This document shows positions 47,833 through 53,515 of a stretch of 64,000 nucleotides of DNA, in pieces. A program made the translations under genes and the position numbers. Under the pieces are notes generated by a model. It had not been told where the DNA came from. It saw nothing but the letters and a program-made list of their open reading frames with translations, and made no database searches. Every line of letters starts with the position of its first letter. Position 1 is the first letter of the stretch. The DNA lies in contig NZ_CP015749.1 of NCBI RefSeq assembly GCF_001742145.1, positions 3,162,001-3,226,000 on the forward strand, given 5' to 3'. This DNA comes from Pectobacterium parmentieri (GTDB lineage Bacteria > Pseudomonadota > Gammaproteobacteria > Enterobacterales > Enterobacteriaceae).

Positions 47833-48307
47833 ACATGCTCTCCTTTTCTGAAATGAAACGCCACTATAACGCCTATGTAACGCACCCGTATTTTGATGTT
47901 TTAAGAATGCTTATAACTTTCAGTGCCAGATAAAACGTGCGGTCATTCACAGAACGCGGTAGCTGTTTATTTATTCAGTAATTTAGAATCTGAAACTTAC
48001 ACCTGAGCTACTTTCTCAGCTTATCCCAACGAACCGCTGATACGATACCCCAGTTGCCGTCAGGATTGGGTCTGCGCCATTTTGCTGTCTCCATACTACG
48101 GAGATACCCAAGAGCCTTGGAAAACGTGCCATATCGAGGCGCTACCGAAAGAGACAATACCTTATGTTCGGCAGGCGATTGGGGCCATAAAAGAGGCTCA
48201 GGCATACTCAGAAGTTCGGCTGGGAAAGCTGCAGGTTATCATCGGATATAACACATTGAAAACCAGAACCTCACTTAGGACGGTGTCCACATTACGCGGG
48301 TAAGATC
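47833..48307. other. non-coding or decayed stretch in the remnant
   Basis: A 40-residue segment on the minus strand at 48008-48127 (ending AVRWDKLRK) has natural protein composition and may be the tail of a lost phage gene, but it has no start or ribosome site. No intact gene was recognised. Confidence 0.35.
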
Positions 48308-48479
48308 AATTTCAGATGTCATCACATCCTATACACATAACTATACACAGTGAGGCGTAGATTTAGATAGACGCGGGTTTTCCCTGAACGGCTGAGAATT
48401 CGTGGAAAGCATTGTGGTTACTGGATTTGTTGGACTTGGGTGGACGTTGAGAGAAGTGTGATTGGAGCAGTGAAGGGAA
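48308..48479. repeat. 172-bp direct repeat with tRNA-Gly 3' end, copy 2
   Basis: Second copy of the 46706-46878 repeat. Its att core (48464-48479) has lost one G (GGAGC-AGTGAAGGGAA). Confidence 0.85.
48464..48479. other. attL core of the P4-like satellite
   Basis: GGAGCAGTGAAGGGAA is a 16 of 17 match to the tRNA-Gly 3' end. It lies 60 bases from the paired TACCCCCAA arm-type repeats at 48539-48559. Confidence 0.75.
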
Positions 48480-48538
48480 TATAACTCATTAAAATAAGAT
48501 ATGATTTATATAGATAATATTTTATTCTAAGTTTTTCA

Positions 48539-48559
48539 TACCCCCAAATGTACCCCCAA
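48539..48559 (+). repeat. left arm-type integrase sites
   Basis: TACCCCCAA at 48539 and again at 48551, 12 bases apart. The same 9-mer and the same 12-base spacing recur beside the integrase gene. A TATAAT box follows at 48572-48577, so the sites overlap the probable -35 region of the first Delta-like gene. Confidence 0.8.
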
Positions 48560-48611
48560 TCGTATTCCCGTTATAATGTACGCATAAGCAATATTTTTAG
48601 TGGGACACACT

Positions 48612-48863
48612 ATGGAACCACGTAAAAAACTCCCCGAATGCCCTAAATGTGGGGCATGGATGCGGGCACGTACAAGCCTTGCTTTAGATGCCAATGTGCG
48701 CAGCATCTACCGCGTTTGTACCGGTCAAGAATGCGGATTTAAATGCACATCATTACAATGGTATGAGGTCGCCCTTAACCAGGCTGAAGAAAACGCCAGC
48801 ATCCCCGCAACAATAAAAACGCGTTGTATAGAGATGAGGCAAGGTCGCTATGATCACTTGTAA
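48612..48863 (+). CDS. Ogr/Delta-like zinc-finger activator, first half
   Basis: 83 residues. CPKC (14-17) and CTGQEC-GFKC form the four-cysteine zinc knuckle of the P2 Ogr/P4 Delta late-gene activators, with the usual MRARTSLAL basic patch and Y-R-V-C. It starts at ATG 48612 behind GGGA. Its end overlaps the next, related gene by 14 bases in another frame. A perfect TATAAT box lies 34 bases upstream. Expected to activate late promoters of helper and satellite. Confidence 0.8.
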   Translation: MEPRKKLPECPKCGAWMRARTSLALDANVRSIYRVCTGQECGFKCTSLQWYEVALNQAEENASIPATIKTRCIEMRQGRYDHL

Positions 48864-49101
48864 ATACTGCGGTAAAGTCGCAGGAGACAGAGGGGTGGAA
48901 AAAATTGGAGAAAACAGTTATCGCCGCTACCATCAGTGCAAAAACTTGCTATGCGGCCATTGCTTCACCACAATTGAAGAACTGAGAGTAAGCACATCAG
49001 ACAACGAACAGGTAGCACACCGTAGCGCTACCTGTGACAGTATCTTTCCTAACAGTCAGCCAAATAACTCTGACGTCCCTCATCGGGTAAATGGCGATTA
49101 A
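48850..49101 (+). CDS. Ogr/Delta-like zinc-finger activator, second half
   Basis: 83 residues with CKYC and CKNLLCGHCF knuckles and the RYHQC-KNLLCGHCFTT core very close to P2 Ogr. The tail after residue 55 is polar. P4 Delta is a 166-residue fusion of two Ogr units; here the two units are separate overlapping genes of 83 residues each. Its 3' end overlaps the convergent small gene at 49049-49255 by 53 bases. Confidence 0.82.
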   Translation: MITCKYCGKVAGDRGVEKIGENSYRRYHQCKNLLCGHCFTTIEELRVSTSDNEQVAHRSATCDSIFPNSQPNNSDVPHRVNGD

Positions 49102-49255
49102 AATGTTGAGTAGTATCTTGTTGGTTCAGATACTGCTCACGTCTCCCCTCATGATTTCCAGACAGTGCTTTTTCGCAGGCTGACATCAAGGAGATAATCT
49201 CTTCCTGAGAGGCGTACATATCCTTGCCTTTGAATGTTAATTTCATCTTTTTCAT
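49049..49255 (-). CDS. small unknown protein of the late operon (68 aa)
   Basis: Starts MKKMKLTFKGKDMYASQEE behind TGAGG at five bases, seven bases after the stop of the upstream coiled-coil gene, so they form a unit. Charged and mostly helical. No family recognised. It ends inside the oppositely directed second Delta-like gene. Confidence 0.6.
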   Translation of the reverse strand: MKKMKLTFKGKDMYASQEEIISLMSACEKALSGNHEGRREQYLNQQDTTQHFNRHLPDEGRQSYLADC

Positions 49256-49262
49256 GCTGGCC

Positions 49263-50075
49263 TCACAAATTACTAAATGGGATTTCCCCAGTGAACAGTT
49301 TTTCTTTGTATTCCGCATCAGACTTGGCACGCGATAATTGTGCCGGAGAAGGGGTATTTTTCATCGCTCTGAAAACATTTCGTGGATACGCGCCGGGATG
49401 ATCATCCGGTAACTCACTATCGGTTAGCTTAATACTGTCACTGCGAATGATAGTTTTAACAGAATTGATTATTGATGACTCGACATCATCCGTTGACATA
49501 ATTTTTTCAAAACGCCCCACATCAATTTGTTCCCCCTTTTCGTTTCTGTATGTAGTAGTGAAATAAACCGCTGCCAGTGTTTCACGAACACTGACACCAT
49601 ACATTCTACACAGTCCAACGACTCGGCTAATCCGCGGTGCCATTAAATCATGCAGCTCGGTGATAAGTTGTTCAACCTCACGCTTAACGATGGGGGCAGT
49701 GACATTGGAAAATGCATTGTTATATTCAACGGTCATGCCGCCCAGCCGAATATTCATTTCGGTTACCTTTCGTTTTTGATCTTTCATCAAGACAGATAAA
49801 CGGGCTATTTTAGCCTTAGCGGTAGTAGTAAGAAACAAAGCCCGCTCTGACTCAGTATTCTCTACGCCGTTATTTTCCATGAGAATACTTTCCCATTTTC
49901 CATCATTCTCTTTTAGCTCAGCTTCTGCCTGACGATGACTTTCCACAAGATTGGCCAGGGTTCGCCGTTCCTGCTCAATATCGGCCTCCAGTGCAGAAAA
50001 CATATTAGCAATCTCATCCAGCCGTTGCCGTGCAGGGCTTTTATCTGAAACAGCGTCATGAATAGGGGTAGTCAT
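49263..50075 (-). CDS. late coiled-coil protein, candidate capsid-size (Sid/Psu-like) factor
   Basis: 270 residues starting MTTPIHDAVSDKSPARQRL, with AAGGA upstream; an in-frame GTG at 50105 lies inside an operator palindrome and is rejected. Residues 15-130 are a long coiled coil, then a helical domain (REVEQLITELHDLMAPRISRVVGLC) and an acidic/proline-rich end. P4 Sid is a coiled-coil protein that encircles and shrinks the helper capsid; layout and place behind a Delta-type promoter agree, but sequence identity was not established. Psu or an unrelated late protein are alternatives. Confidence 0.55.
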   Translation of the reverse strand: MTTPIHDAVSDKSPARQRLDEIANMFSALEADIEQERRTLANLVESHRQAEAELKENDGKWESILMENNGVENTESERALFLTTTAKAKIARLSVLMKDQKRKVTEMNIRLGGMTVEYNNAFSNVTAPIVKREVEQLITELHDLMAPRISRVVGLCRMYGVSVRETLAAVYFTTTYRNEKGEQIDVGRFEKIMSTDDVESSIINSVKTIIRSDSIKLTDSELPDDHPGAYPRNVFRAMKNTPSPAQLSRAKSDAEYKEKLFTGEIPFSNL

Positions 50076-50147
50076 TTTTACGTCCTTCTCAGTAGTGTAA
50101 TACACCTATATTCACCATCTGAGCTTGGGAAATCCCGCGATTATGTT

Positions 50148-50165
50148 TGTCGCCGGCGTATTACA
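50148..50165 (-). promoter_or_regulatory. candidate Ogr/Delta box of the late promoter
   Basis: TGT-N12-ACA, the spacing known for P2 Ogr and P4 Delta activation sites, which lie around -55. Centred here, the start point would fall near 50101, where a GAATATAG stretch (50113-50106) can serve as -10. The operator at 50095-50105 would then cover the start point. Confidence 0.5.
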
Positions 50166-50237
50166 CCGAAGTATACTTTTGCTGGCCTGCAACCAGATGA
50201 AGAATTGGGTGTATTACACAACGCTGGGGATCAAGAC

Positions 50238-50471
50238 ATGAAAGGCAGCAGTAACGGTAAAACACGGATAAGGACATTGCGTGTACCTCACCAGATCGAC
50301 GCAGAAATTGAGCGACAGTGTAAACGGTCAAAGCGTGGCTACACTGCGCTGATACTGGATGCAGTAACAACCTATCTGGCTCAAACGCCAGAGTCTGATA
50401 ACACCGGCACAGCTACGGCTGAGTCCGTTTACCACATGAATTTTGATGAGCGCTTCCCGTTCCTGAAGTAA
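50238..50471 (+). CDS. ribbon-helix-helix regulator (77 aa)
   Basis: Residues 9-50 form an Arc/CopG-type RHH fold: strand RIRTLRVP, helix QIDAEIERQCKRSK, turn RGYT and helix ALILDAVTTYL. The tail is polar with an acidic/aromatic end. ATG 50238 follows GGGGA at seven bases. Palindromic GTGTATTACAC sites lie on both sides of the gene and before the divergent late operon, so autoregulation and control of late genes are inferred. No match to a named P4 protein was recognised. Confidence 0.72.
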   Translation: MKGSSNGKTRIRTLRVPHQIDAEIERQCKRSKRGYTALILDAVTTYLAQTPESDNTGTATAESVYHMNFDERFPFLK

Positions 50472-51008
50472 TCTTTTCCCATCCGGTGTAATACACTTTT
50501 GTATGTCGTGCAGTTAGCGCGACGAACAAAAATGTATTGCACTGCCTACACTGCCCATAAACCTCACCAGAATAGGCTTCTCAGGTATGACCGCCCCAAA
50601 TCCATAAAACCTATCATGAACACGCGACACGCCTCCTCAGCAGCATTTGAATGCTGTTCTATAGGTATCCCCAATTATATCTGTCCATACCCCTGTATCC
50701 CCCACAGCGCGCGAGGGTTCCCCCGCCACGCCCGCACGCTAAAGATGCTTGTTTTTGTGCAACATACAACCCCCTCTCAGGCCGCTCCAGTACTGATACA
50801 GACTCGCAATAAGGTAGACCTAAAATTTGTGCAAAATCGTGCATTTTTATGCAACATTTGTTGCCTATCACATAGCTGTGCTTCGTGACATAAAAAAACG
50901 CTCCAGTTACAGGAGAAGAAAAAAATTCGTGCTATAAGGATCGTATGGATTTAAAGTCTACGGCTTCAAAAAATTGTTGCCGTAAAGGATGAAAAACGAT
51001 CAATAACC
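50472..51008. other. non-coding stretch with cos-like sequence
   Basis: It contains a GC-rich block at 50700-50740 with the possible cos site (50714-50732) and, further right, direct short repeats of TGTGCAA/ATGCAACA (50750-50865). The reading frame 50499-50888 has low protein-like composition and no ribosome site. The fourth operator palindrome is at its left edge. Confidence 0.5.
50714..50732 (-). other. possible P2-type cos site
   Basis: The minus strand reads GGCGTGGCGGGGGAACCCT. P2/P4 cohesive ends are GGCGAGGCGGGGAAAGCAC (from memory); 14 of 19 positions agree, including GGCG-GGCGGGG. Such a site would let a P2-like helper package the satellite. Confidence 0.4.
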
Positions 51009-51587
51009 ATGAGAGATATCGACGTTAGACGAGCTGTCCACAAAAAAATCCTTAAGGAGCACCACAAGGATCCTGACACTCTTATAATTGATGAGTTCGT
51101 AATGAACTTGGGAGCTAGCCGTGCAGACATTACCGTAATCAATGGCCTAATGCATGGATATGAGTTAAAAAGCAAAAGTGACAATCTTCTACGCTTGCCT
51201 GCCCAGGTTGAGTTTTACTCTTCGGTTATGGATAAGGTCACTCTAGTTGTTTCTGAGTGTCATGCACAAGAAGCTGTAAAAATTGTTCCTGAGTGGTGGG
51301 GAATAAAAATTGCAACTGAAGGTGTTCGGAATGCTGTTCATTTGCATACAGAACGAATGAATAGAATGAATCCATCAATTGATAAAGTTTCTCTTTCGAT
51401 GTTGCTTTGGAAAGACGAAATGCTTTCAATTTTGGCTTCGTATGGCCTAGAACGTGGCTTGAAAAGCAAGCCACGTAGATTTTTATGGTTGAAATTATCA
51501 GAATGTTTAGAGACCAATCAGCTACGTGATGAAGTTCGAACGAAACTTAAATCCCGTATAAATTGGCGAGCTGATCAACAACCTTAG
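51009..51587 (+). CDS. sce7726-family PD-(D/E)XK protein
   Basis: 192 residues. The pattern IDEFVMNLGASRADITVING followed by GYELKSKSDN is the D...E-x-K core of PD-(D/E)XK nucleases (Asp about 38, Glu-Leu-Lys about 52-54), in the arrangement of the sce7726 family. AT-rich compared with its neighbours. The ribosome site is weak (AAAGGATG is far upstream). Its last 41 bases overlap the end of the convergent Beta-family gene. Similar pairs occur on islands; a role in phage defence is inferred from location and fold. Confidence 0.75.
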   Translation: MRDIDVRRAVHKKILKEHHKDPDTLIIDEFVMNLGASRADITVINGLMHGYELKSKSDNLLRLPAQVEFYSSVMDKVTLVVSECHAQEAVKIVPEWWGIKIATEGVRNAVHLHTERMNRMNPSIDKVSLSMLLWKDEMLSILASYGLERGLKSKPRRFLWLKLSECLETNQLRDEVRTKLKSRINWRADQQP

Positions 51588-52647
51588 TTATATGGTGATT
51601 TTGCCCGATTTTTCTCCAAACCTCTGGACTGCCAAATTTGTGATTAGGAGTTGGGTTTTTTAAATATTGGGCATAGACTTGGGCGTATTCGTAAATTTCC
51701 TTATCTCCTGCGGAGAATGCTGGCCCCGAGTATTCTTTATGTGAAACAATTGCTTGGCTATGCGCACCATATTGATCATAGCCATACGTGTTGGCTTTTT
51801 TCCCTCTAAATACCCAAAAGTCGTCATCACCAGTGTAACGCACACTTGCTGACACACTAGGAAATCTGGTCGCTAACCTCGTATAGTCGGGATGTTGTAC
51901 ACCATAATCACTATAAATAACTGATCTTGAGAGTTCACCACTTTGATGTAGCTGTTGCCATAGTACCCACTCTGAACGTAGCTGTGAATAAATACCAATA
52001 GATATTTGACTTAGATCTACAGGGAATGAGCCTCCCGCTAAAATTATGCTGCGGTAACTATTTAAATTATGGAGATTATTAACCAGCCCTATTGCTAGTG
52101 TTTTACTTTGTCCAGTTTCTAATAACTCCTCTGAAATTGAATCACGTAGATCGATTACGATATCAATATTTTTATATGGAATATTAAGATGGGAAATATA
52201 AGCTGAAATTAATTGTGGGTTCGCAAGATCTGTTACAGTCAGACGCAGGCATACTTCACCTTGGACAAGTCTATCTATTTCGCGTAAATAATTTGCATTA
52301 CGAGTGGGAGAGCTTACAGGAACTACATGTAAACCAGCAGCCCTGGCTTGATTGACAGCGTTCGCTATGGGGTAAGTATCTCCTGAGCTAATGAATTGTT
52401 CTTCGACAAGGAGGCCATCGATATAAATCATTGATATATCAGAACATGGGGTCGCTAGTTTCTTCCCGAAATCATATAAATGATCATTATATGTTTTGTT
52501 TTGTATATCTGTATCTGGGTCTAACGGGACTGGTTCTATTTCAAATAACGGGATGATTTTTGATTTAACTGATTGAACCAATAAATTTATTGCTGAAAAT
52601 TCTGCGCGCTTAGTCTTTAAAATAGGCACGTAAGATATTACGGTCAT
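51547..52647 (-). CDS. Beta-family protein (P4 beta-like)
   Basis: 366 residues, opening MTVISYVPILKTKRAEFSAI and continuing KSKIIPLFEIEPVP, the start pattern of the Beta_protein family named after the P4 beta gene. Alternating beta strands and helices with NIDIVIDLRDS and SIILAGGSFPVDLS suggest a TIM-barrel-like fold. In P4, gop-beta-cII is a toxin-based anti-phage locus and beta is part of its control. Here the gene is paired tail-to-tail with the sce7726-type nuclease-like gene instead of gop. AT-rich, likely swapped-in cargo. Confidence 0.75.
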   Translation of the reverse strand: MTVISYVPILKTKRAEFSAINLLVQSVKSKIIPLFEIEPVPLDPDTDIQNKTYNDHLYDFGKKLATPCSDISMIYIDGLLVEEQFISSGDTYPIANAVNQARAAGLHVVPVSSPTRNANYLREIDRLVQGEVCLRLTVTDLANPQLISAYISHLNIPYKNIDIVIDLRDSISEELLETGQSKTLAIGLVNNLHNLNSYRSIILAGGSFPVDLSQISIGIYSQLRSEWVLWQQLHQSGELSRSVIYSDYGVQHPDYTRLATRFPSVSASVRYTGDDDFWVFRGKKANTYGYDQYGAHSQAIVSHKEYSGPAFSAGDKEIYEYAQVYAQYLKNPTPNHKFGSPEVWRKIGQNHHITKVVDQLANLYGI

Positions 52648-53108
52648 TTAATCATTCCTATAAATAATATGCATCCTAATTAATTGTGTGTGGTTATTTA
52701 CGTAACCAATTAATTTATCTTATTTTCAATTTTCTTTGTCAACACCAAATCGTATGTAACGTGACTTGAAAGGTTTGACGAAGAGATTAAATATTTTTTC
52801 TGGCTTGTTTAAAGATTAGCGGTGCTACAATATGGTCGATTATGTTGATACAACTTCATACTAAACACTGCAATCCGTTTCAGCAGCTCCGCCGCTTTAT
52901 CCTAATATTCCTAATCTTTTTTACTTCTTCGGCGGCGCCGCGATACAGACAACCATCAGCGCTGGCAGCATATGAGTAATCCACGAGCGTGATCCGTTGC
53001 CTGTTTCCCACCGCCGCTGATATTCCAGCCCATCGAGCGAGCGAAATCTTCAACGCTTGCGTGCCAGCCTTCCGGCCGAGAAGCATTTTCCAGTTGCCCA
53101 TCGGAAAA
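52648..53108. other. spacer between cargo and origin region
   Basis: No assured gene. A minus-strand frame 53179-52880 has an Ash/Icd-like flavour (ISAAVGNRQRITLVDYSYAA) but its start lies in the iteron zone and no ribosome site is visible. Confidence 0.4.
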
Positions 53109-53375
53109 CTGTTACAACCGTTACACCCTATAAAAACACCACCCAATATACTGATAAATAACAGAAAATAATGTAACACTTTAGGCGTTACAAACCGTTA
53201 CGCAAAGTGTTACATCTAATAAAATCAATGAGTTAAAAATCCATTCTGTAACACTTCATAACCGTTACATTGTGACGCTTACGTAACGCTTTTGTAACAG
53301 TTTTCAATTTCTTAAATAGTTATATTATTCAATATATTAAATGGTATTTTTGAATCTTGTAACAGTTGTAACGCT
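53109..53375. repeat. GTTACA iteron cluster, probable satellite origin
   Basis: About a dozen GTTAC/GTAAC-centred units lie in 267 bases, in both orientations, often as pairs such as GTTACAACCGTTACA, GCGTTACAAACCGTTACGC and TGTAACAGTTGTAACGC. A 45-base AT-rich stretch (53310-53350) sits inside. It is next to the alpha-like primase-helicase gene, and P4 alpha itself binds iterons at ori and crr, though with a different word. Confidence 0.8.
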
Positions 53376-53515
53376 TTTCCGGTGTACCCCCTAAAATTTT
53401 GAAAATGGCGCGTAAAGGCTACTTTTCAACCAGTTATAAGGGTGTGCATGGGAGAGTTTGAAGGACGGTAAAGCTATCAACGATACCGGCCATCCGTTGA
53501 CCAGCATCGCCGGAA

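Larger units (their letters stand above)
46862..48463. mobile_element. remnant of an older tRNA-Gly integrative element
   Basis: 1.6 kb between two copies of the tRNA-end core. It carries one intact-looking gene (46960-47832) and no integrase. The 172-bp sequence at its right end repeats that to the left of its own left core, as expected when related elements insert in turn at the same tRNA. Confidence 0.65.
50095..50496. promoter_or_regulatory. four palindromic operators around the RHH gene
   Basis: GTGTAATACAC at 50095-50105 and 50486-50496, GTGTATTACAC at 50209-50219, and GCGTATTACAC (one change) at 50156-50166. A weaker fifth copy (ATGTATTGCAC) lies near 50532-50542. The first lies 19 bases before the late coiled-coil gene and the third 18 bases before the RHH gene, so both divergent starts carry the palindrome at the same distance. 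These are likely binding sites of the RHH protein between them. Confidence 0.75.

Noticed and set aside
48008..48205. Minus-strand frame ending AVRWDKLRK
   Set aside because: The C-terminal 40 residues look protein-like, but no start fits and the upstream half is unconvincing; at most a gene fragment.
50095..50105. GTG start for the late coiled-coil gene
   Set aside because: The GTG lies inside an operator palindrome with no ribosome site, whereas ATG 50075 has AAGGA at good spacing.
50499..50888. 129-codon plus-strand frame after the RHH gene
   Set aside because: It lies across the cos-like block and short repeats, with Cys/Pro/His-rich random composition and no ribosome site.
52880..53179. 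99-codon minus-strand frame with Ash/Icd-like flavour
   Set aside because: Starts inside the iteron cluster, has no visible ribosome site, and the resemblance is to a short stretch only; kept as a possibility but not annotated.
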